This document shows, piece after piece, positions 1-8,078 of a stretch of 25,891 nucleotides of DNA. Each line of letters begins with the position of its first letter. Position 1 is the stretch's first letter. Origin of the DNA: a virus. The stretch covers positions 1 to 25,891 of IMG/VR virus record IMGVR_UViG_3300044961_000024; one strand, 5' to 3'. A program made the position numbers and the translations under genes. A model generated the notes under the pieces. The model was not told the DNA's origin. It did not search any database and worked only from the letters and a program-made list of their open reading frames with translations.

Positions 1-776
1 GCGGGCACATGCTCGCGTTCGGCGGCACGCGGACGTGGCATCGCATCGCGTGTGCTATCGAGGACGCGGGGTTCGAGGTCCGTGACTGCTTCATGTGGCT
101 TTACGGGACAGGGTTCCCGAAGTCGCACAACCAGGGAGAAGGGAGGGGCACCGCGCTCAAGCCTGCCTGGGAGCCGATCTTCATGTTCCGCAAGCCTCTG
201 ATTGGCACCGTCGCGGCGAACGTGCTCGCGCACGGCACGGGGGCGCTCAACATCGGCGCGTGTTTTATCGGCGCGGAAGGAGGAACAAAATGGGTGCCGG
301 TCGGCGACAAAGGCGACCGAGGGCAATTTGGAGGAGGAATAAAGGACGGAGCAATAGCAGACGCCGGTCGAGGCCGATGGCCCGCGAACCTGATCGGCGA
401 CGACGATCTGCCGCAAGACTTCTGGCGGTTCTTCTATACGACCAAGGCCAGCAAGAAGGACCGCAATTCGGACTGGCATGGAAACCCCCTCCCCTATCCG
501 AACGCGCACCCGACCGTGAAACCGGCAGACCTCATGCAATGGCTCGTGCGGCTCGTCACGCCGCCCGGCGGCGTGGTGCTGGACCCGTTCGCCGGCAGCG
601 GCAGCACCGGGGTCGCCGCGCGCCGGGAGGGCTTCCGGTTCATCGGCATTGAGCAGGACCCGCGACATGCCGACTTCGCTACCATGCGGGTTGGCGGAAG
701 TGACTTCGAGGCGAAACTGGCCCGGCTTCGCGAGGCGATCCGGCGGAACGAGGAGGCGCGCGATGCCGCACGTTAA
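1..776 (+). CDS. Site-specific DNA methyltransferase (N6_N4_Mtase family), 5'-truncated by window edge
   Basis: The frame is open to the window edge and reads GHMLAFGGTRTWHR, so the ATG at 9 is probably internal and the true start lies upstream. This matches the C-terminal part of phage beta-class methyltransferases, which transfer a methyl group from S-adenosylmethionine to the exocyclic amine of adenine or cytosine. The SAM-binding motif DPFAGSGSTG is seen at nt 582-611, preceded by NAHPTVKP, which is typical just before this motif. The catalytic (D/S)PPY motif comes earlier in this class and is outside the window. A glycine-rich stretch at nt 285-360 could belong to the target-recognition region. 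The last residues, LARLREAIRRNEEAR, are nearly identical in protein and DNA to the end of the next methyltransferase. The gene overlaps the next start by 14 nt. The family is sure; the target base and site cannot be read. Confidence 0.88.
   Translation, partial: GHMLAFGGTRTWHRIACAIEDAGFEVRDCFMWLYGTGFPKSHNQGEGRGTALKPAWEPIFMFRKPLIGTVAANVLAHGTGALNIGACFIGAEGGTKWVPVGDKGDRGQFGGGIKDGAIADAGRGRWPANLIGDDDLPQDFWRFFYTTKASKKDRNSDWHGNPLPYPNAHPTVKPADLMQWLVRLVTPPGGVVLDPFAGSGSTGVAARREGFRFIGIEQDPRHADFATMRVGGSDFEAKLARLREAIRRNEEARDAAR
697..707. repeat. Palindrome GAAGTSACTTC, site 1
   Basis: GAAGTGACTTC, inside the first methyltransferase gene, 56 bp before the next start. The minus strand reads GAAGTCACTTCCG. 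Confidence 0.5.
718..765 (+). repeat. Direct repeat, copy 1 (gene end plus RBS plus ATG)
   Basis: These 48 bp match 1730-1777 at 47 of 48 positions (mismatch at 762 versus 1774), with 44 perfect bases at 718-761; weaker similarity reaches back to about 703. The copy encodes the C-terminus of the first methyltransferase, the GAGGAGG ribosome binding site (750-756) and the ATG (763) of the second. Confidence 0.95.
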
Positions 777-1794
777 TTTCCTTCAGGGTGACGCGCTTGA
801 CGTTCTGCGGACACTCCCGAGCAAGAGCGTTCAATGCGTGGTCACGAGCCCTCCCTACTACGGTTTGCGTGATTACGGCGTCGAAGGCCAGATCGGGCTT
901 GAGCCGACGCCGGATGAATACGTGGCGCGCATGGTCGATGTGTTCCGTGAGATGCGCCGCGTGTTGCGTGACGATGGGACGTTCTGGCTTAACATCGGCG
1001 ATTGCTATGCCCGCATCGGCGGGACTGATCGCGTGCCGAGCGCAACAGCCAAGGTCGGCTCAACGAAGGCGGTCATGGAGGCGCAGCCTGATCGCACGCG
1101 CCGCACTCTTTGGCCGGGCATCAAAGAGAAAGACCGCATGATGATCCCGGCTCGCGTCGCGCTGGCGCTTCAGGCAGATGGTTGGTGGCTTCGCGACGAG
1201 ATCGTGTGGCATAAACCTCGAACAACGCCGTTCCCCGCAAATGACCGGACCGTGGCGGCGCACGAAATGGTTTACCTTCTGACGAAGGCACCGCGATACT
1301 ATTTCGATTGGGCAGCCATCGAGGAGCCGTCCAAATACCCCGGTGTTGTTCGGCAGGGGCGCGAGGCGTTTCGGTTGCATGGTGCAGCCAAGGCGGCGGC
1401 GCTGGCCGACATGGACAAGACAAATGCTTATGGAGGACGAGGCGGAGAAGAAACCGTAGTCCGTGAAACACGGCGGGCACGCTCAGTATGGTCCATAAAC
1501 CCGCAGCCATACCGTGAGGCGCACTTCGCGACGATGCCGCTTGATCTTGCTGAGCGGTGCATCAAAGCAGGCACGAGACGCGGAGATGTGGTCCTTGACC
1601 CGTTTGGCGGCGTAGGGACAACAGCTCTGGCCGCAACGCGCCTCGGGCGACGCGCTGTGCTGATTGAACTGAAGACCGACTACGTGAATATAGCACGTAA
1701 TCGGCTAGGCCGCGACTTCAGGGAATCTTTGGCCCGGCTTCGCGAGGCGATCCGGCGGAACGAGGAGGCGCGCAATGGCCGGCTGGAAGAATAG
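763..1794 (+). CDS. Site-specific DNA methyltransferase (N6_N4_Mtase family)
   Basis: A complete beta-class amino-methyltransferase of 343 residues. The frame runs back to 649, but the ATG at 763 has GAGGAGG 6 nt upstream and gives the usual N-terminus (residues 5-12 NFLQGDAL), so I choose it. The catalytic TSPPY is at residues 28-32, inside TSPPYYGLRDYG, and the SAM-binding DPFGGVGTT is at residues 279-287. The order catalytic motif then SAM motif defines the class; SPPY fits both N4-cytosine and N6-adenine enzymes, so base specificity is open. The gene overlaps both neighbours (14 and 20 nt) and is flanked by a 48-bp direct repeat, suggesting it entered or can leave as a cassette. No nuclease of an R-M type is fused. 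A likely role is modification of phage DNA against host restriction, or of regulatory sites. Confidence 0.93.
   Translation: MPHVNFLQGDALDVLRTLPSKSVQCVVTSPPYYGLRDYGVEGQIGLEPTPDEYVARMVDVFREMRRVLRDDGTFWLNIGDCYARIGGTDRVPSATAKVGSTKAVMEAQPDRTRRTLWPGIKEKDRMMIPARVALALQADGWWLRDEIVWHKPRTTPFPANDRTVAAHEMVYLLTKAPRYYFDWAAIEEPSKYPGVVRQGREAFRLHGAAKAAALADMDKTNAYGGRGGEETVVRETRRARSVWSINPQPYREAHFATMPLDLAERCIKAGTRRGDVVLDPFGGVGTTALAATRLGRRAVLIELKTDYVNIARNRLGRDFRESLARLREAIRRNEEARNGRLEE
1730..1777 (+). repeat. Direct repeat, copy 2 (gene end plus RBS plus ATG)
   Basis: This is the second copy of the 48-bp repeat at 718-765, at an offset of exactly 1012 bp. It encodes the C-terminal LARLREAIRRNEEAR of the second methyltransferase, the same GAGGAGG site (1762-1768) and the ATG (1775) of the VRR-NUC gene. 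Confidence 0.95.
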
Positions 1795-2155
1795 CCTGAG
1801 CAATCAGGCAATCTCGCGCTCGATCAACGAGCGGAGGCCCGCGCGCATCCCGGACGATGAGTTGTTCGAGGCCGACTTCAAGCCGCTGCCTTCGCGCACC
1901 AAGGAAAGCAGGCTCGAAGCCAACGGCGTGCGCTACGCGGTCGAGCGCGGGTGGATGCACAAGAAGATCGGCACAAACGCGTGGCCGGACCATATGTTCC
2001 TGCGGCGCGGGCGCACGGTGTTCGTCGAGTTCAAGCGCGAGGGAGAGAAGCCACGGGCGAACCAAGACCGGCGGCTCAGCCAGTTACGTGACAACGGCTT
2101 CGAGGCCGTCGTGATCGACCGCAAGGAGCAGTTCTCGAATGTCTTTGGGTCATAA
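1775..2155 (+). CDS. VRR-NUC domain nuclease
   Basis: A 126-residue stand-alone VRR-NUC protein of the PD-(D/E)XK fold, which in phages is usually a small DNA nuclease acting on branched or flapped DNA. The active-site pattern is visible: E48 in the first helix, PD at 71-72 (in GTNAWPDHMF), EFK at 85-87 (VFVEFKREG) and Q97 in the following helix. The length is normal for the phage stand-alone form. The start at 1775 has GAGGAGG upstream and overlaps the methyltransferase end by 20 nt; its stop overlaps the helicase start by 17 nt, so the genes are translationally linked. Pairing with the SNF2-type helicase is common in phages and suggests joint action in recombination, repair or replication-fork processing; the actual substrate is not shown by the sequence. 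Confidence 0.9.
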   Translation: MAGWKNSLSNQAISRSINERRPARIPDDELFEADFKPLPSRTKESRLEANGVRYAVERGWMHKKIGTNAWPDHMFLRRGRTVFVEFKREGEKPRANQDRRLSQLRDNGFEAVVIDRKEQFSNVFGS

Positions 2156-3530
2156 CCGCGGTCCGCGGTGGGAGGTCGAACTCCACCCGTATCAGGACGT
2201 GGCGATCGAGTTCGCGCACAAGCACCCCATGTCGGCGCTTTGGATCGACATGGGGCTCGGCAAGACGGCGACAATTCTGACCGTCATCCGCGATCTCCTT
2301 GCTCGCAAGGAAATTCGACGCGTGCTGGTCATCGCGCCGCTCAAAGTGGCGACGCAGACATGGCCACACGAGATCGCGGCGTGGCGCCACCTTCAACACC
2401 TCGACTACACGGTGGTCCGGAGTTCCGATCGGCACGTTCGCACGCAACTCGCGCAGTCGCGCGCACGCATCCACATCATCAACCGCGAGATGCTCCCGTG
2501 GCTCGTCAATATGTGGGCCGAAGCGAAGAAGTGGCCCTACGACATGATCGTCGTGGACGAGTCCTCCTCATTCAAGGATCACACGACGAACCGCTTCAAG
2601 GCGCTCAAGCGGGTCCGCAGACTGGCAAAGCGGATGCACCATTTGACTGCCACGCCTGCGGCCGAATCCTACATGGGGCTGTTCTCGCAGTTCTATCTAC
2701 TCGACGGGGGCGAGCGGTTCGGTGACTCCATCACGAGGTTCCGCGAAACCTATTTCGACCGCAACCCGTACACCGGAGGCTACACGGTCAAAGAGGAGAA
2801 GAAGGCGGAGATCATCGAGAAGATCGCGAGCATCACGCTTGTCATGCGCGCCGAGGACCATCTTCAACTCGACGAGCCGCTATACCTGAAGCGACTTCTG
2901 ACACTCGAACCGGACCAGTTGAAGGCGTATCGAAAGTTCGAACGCTCGCTTATCCTGTCGCTGCCCGGAGGAGACGAGATAGAGGCGCTGACCGCCGCCG
3001 CGCTGAGCCAGAAGTTGCTTCAGGCAGCCTCCGGGGCGGTGTACGACGAGAACAAGGTCGCGCGTCCCTTCCACGAACACAAGATCGAGGACATTCAGCA
3101 ACTCGTCGAGGAATTGGACGGTTCACCCTTGATGATCGCCTACTGGTTCAAATCTTCGCTCGCGAGGCTGCGCAAGGCGTTCCCGCAGGCGACGGTCATG
3201 GACCGCGGCGGCAAGGCGGTCGTGCCTTGGAATGAAGGCAAGATACCCATTCTGCTCGTGCATCCGCAGAGCGCCGGACACGGCCTCAACATGCAATACG
3301 GTCCTGGCCACGACCTCGCGATTTTCGATATGTTCTGGTCCGGTGAACTCTACAACCAGTTGATCCGCCGCCTCGCCCGTCAGGGGCAGAAGAAAGTCGT
3401 GCGCGTCCACCACCTTCTCGCCGAGAGCACGCACGACATGGATGCGATGGCGGCGCAGGAAGCCAAGGGCGCCGAGGAGAACAAGTTGAAGGCGGCGGTC
3501 AACGAGATACGAAGGAGGGTGCTGCCGTGA
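2139..3530 (+). CDS. SNF2-type DEAD/DEAH-box helicase or translocase
   Basis: A 463-residue superfamily 2 ATPase of the phage SNF2 type. The N-terminal lobe has the Q-motif-like LHPYQ at residues 15-19, Walker A DMGLGKT at 37-43, Walker B DESS at 140-143 and motif III TATP at 170-173. The C-terminal lobe has motif V GHGLNMQ starting at residue 380 and motif VI QLIRRLARQGQ at 407-417. It should use ATP to translocate on double-stranded DNA, in the cytoplasm. It lacks extra targeting domains and is close to a bare two-lobe motor. The start is taken at the ATG at 2139, just inside the nuclease gene. Its stop TGA shares bases with the GTG start of the terminase small subunit, so replication/repair and packaging genes are in one operon. 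Confidence 0.92.
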   Translation: MSLGHNRGPRWEVELHPYQDVAIEFAHKHPMSALWIDMGLGKTATILTVIRDLLARKEIRRVLVIAPLKVATQTWPHEIAAWRHLQHLDYTVVRSSDRHVRTQLAQSRARIHIINREMLPWLVNMWAEAKKWPYDMIVVDESSSFKDHTTNRFKALKRVRRLAKRMHHLTATPAAESYMGLFSQFYLLDGGERFGDSITRFRETYFDRNPYTGGYTVKEEKKAEIIEKIASITLVMRAEDHLQLDEPLYLKRLLTLEPDQLKAYRKFERSLILSLPGGDEIEALTAAALSQKLLQAASGAVYDENKVARPFHEHKIEDIQQLVEELDGSPLMIAYWFKSSLARLRKAFPQATVMDRGGKAVVPWNEGKIPILLVHPQSAGHGLNMQYGPGHDLAIFDMFWSGELYNQLIRRLARQGQKKVVRVHHLLAESTHDMDAMAAQEAKGAEENKLKAAVNEIRRRVLP

Positions 3531-4156
3531 GCGGAACCGCGTTCGATCGGAGGCTTCGGCGTGTCAACAACGACGAACAGACGCGAACGATCATCTACGA
3601 CGGCGCTTCGGTGAATCAGATCGCGGCGATGTTCGGCATGACCAACACCGAGGTCGCGCGCAAATTGCGATCCTTGCCGCCGAGCGGCGTACGAAGCGGC
3701 TACCCGATCTATAAGGTCAAGGAGGCCGCCGAATATCTGCTGAAGCCGCGCGTGGACGTCGAGGAATACATCCGTAAGGTCGGCGTGAAAGACCTCCCGC
3801 CTTCGCTACAGAAGGACTTGTGGGCCGCGATGAACGGCCAGTTGAAGTTCGAGGAGGCGCAAGGCAACGTGTGGCGCGTCGAGCGCATCCAAGAGACCTG
3901 GGCGGAGTGGCACAAGATCGTGCGCATGACGTTGCTTCTGGCACCGGATGACGCGGAACGGGACGGCAGGCTCCCGCCGGAGTTCTACGAATGGTTCCGC
4001 GGGTTCATCGACAAGTTGCTGGCCTCGCTGCTCGCCGCCGTGTCAGAAGGGATGGCTGCGCTTGAAGCGCAACGTGCAGGAGTGGTGGATTATGAACCGG
4101 ATACCGACAGCGCCGTTGAAGATGAGGCGGCTGAGGAGGACGACGAAGAACTTTGA
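3527..4156 (+). CDS. Terminase small subunit (DNA-recognition subunit)
   Basis: A 209-residue protein placed directly before the GpA-type large terminase. Residues 28-48 (SVNQIAAMFGMTNTEVARKL) form a plausible winged-helix or helix-turn-helix like that of lambda Nu1, and the segment LPPSLQKDLWAAMNGQLKFE with later Trp residues resembles DUF1441-type phage terminase small subunits. It would bind the packaging site and load the large subunit. The GTG start at 3527 overlaps the helicase stop (GTGA) and has GAAGGAGGG just upstream at 3511-3519. The C-terminus (last 23 residues) is strongly acidic, ending in AAEEDDEEL. The family call rests on the motif pattern and position; the DNA site it recognises was not identified. 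Confidence 0.8.
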   Translation: MSGTAFDRRLRRVNNDEQTRTIIYDGASVNQIAAMFGMTNTEVARKLRSLPPSGVRSGYPIYKVKEAAEYLLKPRVDVEEYIRKVGVKDLPPSLQKDLWAAMNGQLKFEEAQGNVWRVERIQETWAEWHKIVRMTLLLAPDDAERDGRLPPEFYEWFRGFIDKLLASLLAAVSEGMAALEAQRAGVVDYEPDTDSAVEDEAAEEDDEEL

Positions 4157-6239
4157 GACGTTGAACGACATGGGCGCCTCGCTTGCGTCCATGTTCCAGC
4201 CGCCCGAGCGCATCAAGGTGTCCGAGGCGGCGGAGAAATACGTTCAACTCAACATCCCTGGCGCCTACATGGGTCCGTACGAGAATCACCGGACGCCATA
4301 CATGGTCGAGCCGATGGACATGCTCGCGTCACGCAAGCACAACGGCGTGGCGTTCTGCGGGCCAGCACAGAGCGGCAAGACCCAATCCCTCATCCTCAAC
4401 TGGCTGGCCTACTCGATTGCCGTCGATCCGATGGACATGATCATCTACAGCCCATCGCACGCTGCGGCGCGAGACTTTGCTGTCCGCCGTGTAGATCGTA
4501 TGCACCGGCACAGCCCGGAACTCGGCAAGATGCTGTCGCCTCGTGCGGACGACGACAACCGACACGACAAGATGTACCGTAACGGCATGATGCTCACGCT
4601 GTCCTGGCCGAGCGTCACGGAGTTTGCCGGCAAGCCGATCGGCCGAGCCGCGCTCACTGACTTCGACCGCATGTCTGATGACATCGACGGGGACGGCAAT
4701 CCGTTCGACCTTGCGTCCAAGCGCACGACGACATTCGGCTCGTTTGCGATGACGCTGGCAGAGAGCAGCCCGTCGCGCCCGCTCGAAGACCCCATGTGGA
4801 TCGCCGAGACACCTCATCAGGCACCGCCGGTCAAGGGCATCCTGGCCATCTACAACCGAGGGGACAGGCGCCGCTGGTACTGGCCGTGCATGAACTGCGG
4901 TCAGTATTTCGAGGGCAACTTTCGCATGATCCGATGGGCAGAAGGCGCTGGCGGCAGCAACGATCGCGCCGAGGCGGCGGAGTCCTGCTTCATGGAGTGC
5001 CCGCATTGCCAGCACCATCTCCTGCCGTCAGCACGACGAGAGATGAACGAGGACGGCGTGTGGCTCAAGGACGGCCAGTCTGTCGATGCGCACACGGGCA
5101 AGGTCGTCGGCAAAGGCATCCGCAGCAAGATCGCAAGTTTCTGGCTCAACGGAGTTGCGGCGACGTTCATCACATGGCCGGAATTGGTGACGAACTACTT
5201 GACGGCCGAGGAGGACTACCGGCGCACGCTCAGCGAGGACTCACTGAAGAAGTTTTATAACACCGATCTGGCGGAACCGTACACGCCGAAGAACGTCGTC
5301 GATGTGCGGACGCCGGAAAGCCTACGCAGCCGGGCAGAGAAGTACGGGCAGGACGGCGCACCGGAAGTGCCTTCCGTCTGCCGCGCGCTCGTGGCGGCCA
5401 TCGACGTGCAGGCCAATATGTTCGTGGTGCAAGTCTATGGGATCGCGCCGGGCAACCCGTTCGACCTCTACGTCGTTGACCGGTTCTCGGTCGTGAAGTC
5501 GAACCGCCTGGACAGCGACGGCGAGCGACTGTGGGTGAAGCCCGGTGCCTATCTCGAAGATTGGAACCTGCTTGTCGATCAAGTCATCCTCCGCACGTAC
5601 CCTATCGCCGGGACGGACGGGCAACGCATGGGCGTGCGCATGACGATCTGCGACAGCGGCGGCAAGGCCGGCGTGACGACGAACGCCTACGCCTTCTACC
5701 GTAACATCAGGAAGGGAGGGCTCGCGGATCGCTTTCATCTTGTGAAGGGCGAACCGTCACCTCTCGCTCGCCGCGTCGAGGTTCGCTATCCAGACAGTCA
5801 GACACGCGCGACCGGACCGAAGGCGGGCGCTCAAGGCGACGTGCCTGTGCTGTTCGTCGCGTCCAACGCCATGAAAGATACACTCAACAACCGGCTCGAC
5901 GTGCTCGAACCAGGGAAGGGCATGATCCACTTCGCACAATGGCTTCCGGACGAGGTATTCGTCGAACTGTGCGGCGAGGTCCGCACGATCAAGGGATGGG
6001 AGGTTGCCAAGGGAGGCAGGCGCCGCAACGAGGCATGGGACTTGACGTACTACACCCTCGGCCTCTGCTGCTCGTCCGTCCTGAATGTCGAACGGCTCGA
6101 CTGGACAAGCGGGCGGGTCCCTGCCTGGGCGGACGTTTTCGGACGGAATCCTCTCGTTTCGGGACCGGTGAAAGAAGATGTTGCGCCTATTGAGACGACT
6201 CGCTACAAGATGTCGCGTCTAGGGGCGGCCCTGGCATGA
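4092..6239 (+). CDS. Terminase large subunit, GpA-type ATPase/nuclease
   Basis: A motor and endonuclease that cuts concatemeric DNA and pumps it into the prohead. It begins with the typical FQPPERIKVSEAAEKY segment. Numbered from the ATG at 4092, Walker A-like GPAQSGKT is at residues 90-97; a zinc-finger-like pair of CxxC motifs (CMNC 266-269, CPHC 303-306) sits in the middle as in many GpA proteins; the C-terminal nuclease has D438 in AAIDVQANMF and D521 in ICDSGG. Start choice: ATG 4092 has AGGAG at 4078-4082 and gives 715 residues with a 65-nt overlap; ATG 4170 gives 689 residues and the usual N-terminus but only a poor ribosome site; the frame is open even further upstream. Lambda gpA is 641 residues, so both lengths are acceptable. 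The family call is very secure. Confidence 0.94.
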   Translation: MNRIPTAPLKMRRLRRTTKNFETLNDMGASLASMFQPPERIKVSEAAEKYVQLNIPGAYMGPYENHRTPYMVEPMDMLASRKHNGVAFCGPAQSGKTQSLILNWLAYSIAVDPMDMIIYSPSHAAARDFAVRRVDRMHRHSPELGKMLSPRADDDNRHDKMYRNGMMLTLSWPSVTEFAGKPIGRAALTDFDRMSDDIDGDGNPFDLASKRTTTFGSFAMTLAESSPSRPLEDPMWIAETPHQAPPVKGILAIYNRGDRRRWYWPCMNCGQYFEGNFRMIRWAEGAGGSNDRAEAAESCFMECPHCQHHLLPSARREMNEDGVWLKDGQSVDAHTGKVVGKGIRSKIASFWLNGVAATFITWPELVTNYLTAEEDYRRTLSEDSLKKFYNTDLAEPYTPKNVVDVRTPESLRSRAEKYGQDGAPEVPSVCRALVAAIDVQANMFVVQVYGIAPGNPFDLYVVDRFSVVKSNRLDSDGERLWVKPGAYLEDWNLLVDQVILRTYPIAGTDGQRMGVRMTICDSGGKAGVTTNAYAFYRNIRKGGLADRFHLVKGEPSPLARRVEVRYPDSQTRATGPKAGAQGDVPVLFVASNAMKDTLNNRLDVLEPGKGMIHFAQWLPDEVFVELCGEVRTIKGWEVAKGGRRRNEAWDLTYYTLGLCCSSVLNVERLDWTSGRVPAWADVFGRNPLVSGPVKEDVAPIETTRYKMSRLGAALA

Positions 6240-6246
6240 GGACCCC

Positions 6247-6450
6247 ATGTCGTACACGATCGCGACCCGACTGGCTGAAGCCGAAACGGCCCTGCACAAC
6301 CTCGTGACGGGCCGCTTGGCGCGCGTTGTCGTCGATGAGAACGGCGAGCGTGTCGAGTTCACGATGACGAACGTGGCGCAGTTGCGCGCCTACATCGAGT
6401 CGCTCCGGGCGAACGGCGCCGGCAACAAGCCCCTCGGGTTCTTCTTCTGA
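6247..6450 (+). CDS. Head completion protein, gpW-like
   Basis: A 67-residue protein matching the lambda gpW family in length and pattern: an N-terminal helix (TRLAEAETALHNLVTG), a beta hairpin (ARVVVDENGERVEFT) and a second helix (NVAQLRAYIESL). gpW binds the portal after packaging, stops DNA leakage and gives the platform for the next connector. The position between terminase and portal is the same as in lambda. GAGG lies 7 nt before the ATG. Its stop overlaps the portal start as TGATG, so the two are translationally coupled. Confidence 0.9.
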   Translation: MSYTIATRLAEAETALHNLVTGRLARVVVDENGERVEFTMTNVAQLRAYIESLRANGAGNKPLGFFF

Positions 6451-8078
6451 TGGCTCGTCGCCCGAAGTCACTTCCGACCATCACCGTCAACCGGCCGACG
6501 CCACAAGCGATGGGTGGCGGCCTTGAAGGGGCCGAGCGCACGAGCAGGGAGACCGCTCGGTGGGCACCGAACATGGGTCCGCCCGATGCGGTGATCAATC
6601 TGGCCAAGCCACTCGCGGATGCCCGCGGGCGCGACATGGCCATGAACGATGGCTACACGCTCGGCGCGGTCGCCCTCCACCGTGATTCCATCGTCGGTGC
6701 GGAGTTCAGGCTAAATGCGACGCCGAACTGGCGGGCGCTCGGCGTGTCCGAAGGGTGGGCCGAGGAATTTCAGTTGGTCGTGGAGGCGCGCTTCCACACG
6801 ATCGCGGAGAGCCCGGCCTGCTGGCTCGATGCCTCGCGTCGCCTGACGCTGACCGAGATGGTCCGGCTGGCGGTCGGCTCTTTCTGCGTGTGCGGCGAGT
6901 TTCTTGCGACCGCTGAATGGGTTCGCAACGACCCGACCCGCCCGCTACGGACAGCGATGCAGATGGTGTCTCCGGATCGCCTGAGCAATCCGAACGACCT
7001 GTCCGACTCGATGAACCTTCGCCGCGGCGTGCGAACCGACAGGTTCGGCAGGCCGACGCGCTATTGCATTCGCCGTGCCCATCCGCACGACACGACGGCG
7101 CAGATGGAAAGGTACGAGTGGCGCGAGGTCCCGGCCGAGACGCCATGGGGTCGCCTTCAAGTTCTGCACGTCATGGAGCAACGACTTCCTGACCAGACGC
7201 GCGGCATCGCGGACATGACGTCCGTGCTGAAGCAGATGCGCATGACCAAGCAGTTTCAGGAAGTCGTGCTTCAGAATGCCGTGGTCAACGCGACATTCGC
7301 GGCGGCGATTGAGAGCGAGATGCCGTCCGATCAGATCGTGCAGGCGATGGGAGGTAGCGCGGAAGGCGTGGACAACGCGCTTGGCTGGTATCTCGAAAAC
7401 CTGTCGTCCTACCTGTCGAGCAGCCGGAACATCTCGCTCGATGGCGTGAAGATTCCGCACCTGTTCCCCGGCACGAAACTCAACATGCAACTGGCCGGCA
7501 ACCCCGGCGGCGTCGGCGTTGAGTTTGAGACGAGCCTGCTTCGCCATATCGCGGCGGGCCTTGGCCTGTCCTACGAGGAGTTCGCGCGGGACTACACCAA
7601 GACGAACTACTCCTCCGCTCGTGCCAGCATGGCGACGACGTGGCGGTACATGCAGACGCGCAAGAAGATCGTGGCCGATAAGGTCGCGGACGCGGTCTAT
7701 CGGCTCGTCGTCGAGGAGGAGATCGCCAACGGCAATCTGCCGCTTCCGACCGGTAAGACCCGCGCGTGGTTCTATGAGCCGCTCGTGAAGGACGCGCTTT
7801 GCCGGGCAACATGGATCGGCGCGGCACGCGGGCAGATCGACGAACTCAAGGAAACCGAGGCCGCCGCGCTTCGTATCGAGAAGGGACTCAGCACGCTTGA
7901 ACAGGAGTGCGCCCGTCTTGGACACGATTTCCGTGACGTCATCACACAACGGGCGCGTGAAAAGCGCCTGCTCGAACAAGCCGGGTTGTGGGTTGATCCC
8001 GCGGCGAACCGGCTTGCGCCGGGCGCGGAGGCTCCGCGTGGCCGGTCGGGCAACGAAGAAGAAGGCGCTGAAGAATGA
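6450..8078 (+). CDS. Portal protein, lambda B-like
   Basis: A 542-residue portal of the lambda family, forming the dodecameric channel at one capsid vertex for DNA entry and exit. Recognisable features are the N-terminal region with ARGRDMAMNDGYTLGAV and IVGAEFRLN, and the conserved C-terminal stretch at about residues 357-405 with HIAAGLGLSYEEFARDYTKT followed by NYSSARAS. The length is close to lambda gpB (533). The ATG at 6450 is coupled to the gpW stop; the end overlaps the protease start as ATGA. The charged C-terminal tail (GRSGNEEEGAEE) is variable in the family. Confidence 0.95.
   Translation: MARRPKSLPTITVNRPTPQAMGGGLEGAERTSRETARWAPNMGPPDAVINLAKPLADARGRDMAMNDGYTLGAVALHRDSIVGAEFRLNATPNWRALGVSEGWAEEFQLVVEARFHTIAESPACWLDASRRLTLTEMVRLAVGSFCVCGEFLATAEWVRNDPTRPLRTAMQMVSPDRLSNPNDLSDSMNLRRGVRTDRFGRPTRYCIRRAHPHDTTAQMERYEWREVPAETPWGRLQVLHVMEQRLPDQTRGIADMTSVLKQMRMTKQFQEVVLQNAVVNATFAAAIESEMPSDQIVQAMGGSAEGVDNALGWYLENLSSYLSSSRNISLDGVKIPHLFPGTKLNMQLAGNPGGVGVEFETSLLRHIAAGLGLSYEEFARDYTKTNYSSARASMATTWRYMQTRKKIVADKVADAVYRLVVEEEIANGNLPLPTGKTRAWFYEPLVKDALCRATWIGAARGQIDELKETEAAALRIEKGLSTLEQECARLGHDFRDVITQRAREKRLLEQAGLWVDPAANRLAPGAEAPRGRSGNEEEGAEE
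6464..6474. repeat. Palindrome GAAGTSACTTC, site 2
   Basis: GAAGTCACTTC followed by CG, within codons 5-9 of the portal gene. Confidence 0.5.

Noticed and set aside
95-652. Alternative plus-strand frames over genes (for example 95-652, 7897-8808, 10713-11279, 12615-13625)
   Set aside because: Arg/Ser/Pro-rich shadow translations overlapping complete, recognisable genes in another frame.
649-762. An upstream extension of the second methyltransferase to 649
   Set aside because: It would overlap the first methyltransferase by 128 nt and add an Arg-rich head without family match; the ATG at 763 has the better ribosome site.
1-3530. A DISARM-like or type III restriction system
   Set aside because: DISARM needs further genes (DUF1998 and PLD-type proteins) that are absent, and the helicase is a small phage-type protein; no restriction subunit with a fused nuclease-helicase is present. 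Only the looser phage module is proposed.
6945-7979. A 344-residue minus-strand frame over the portal gene, and similar ones at 8132-9439, 15139-16200 and 22351-23355
   Set aside because: All are mirror frames of recognised genes, with shadow-type composition, no ribosome site that convinces and no recognisable domain.
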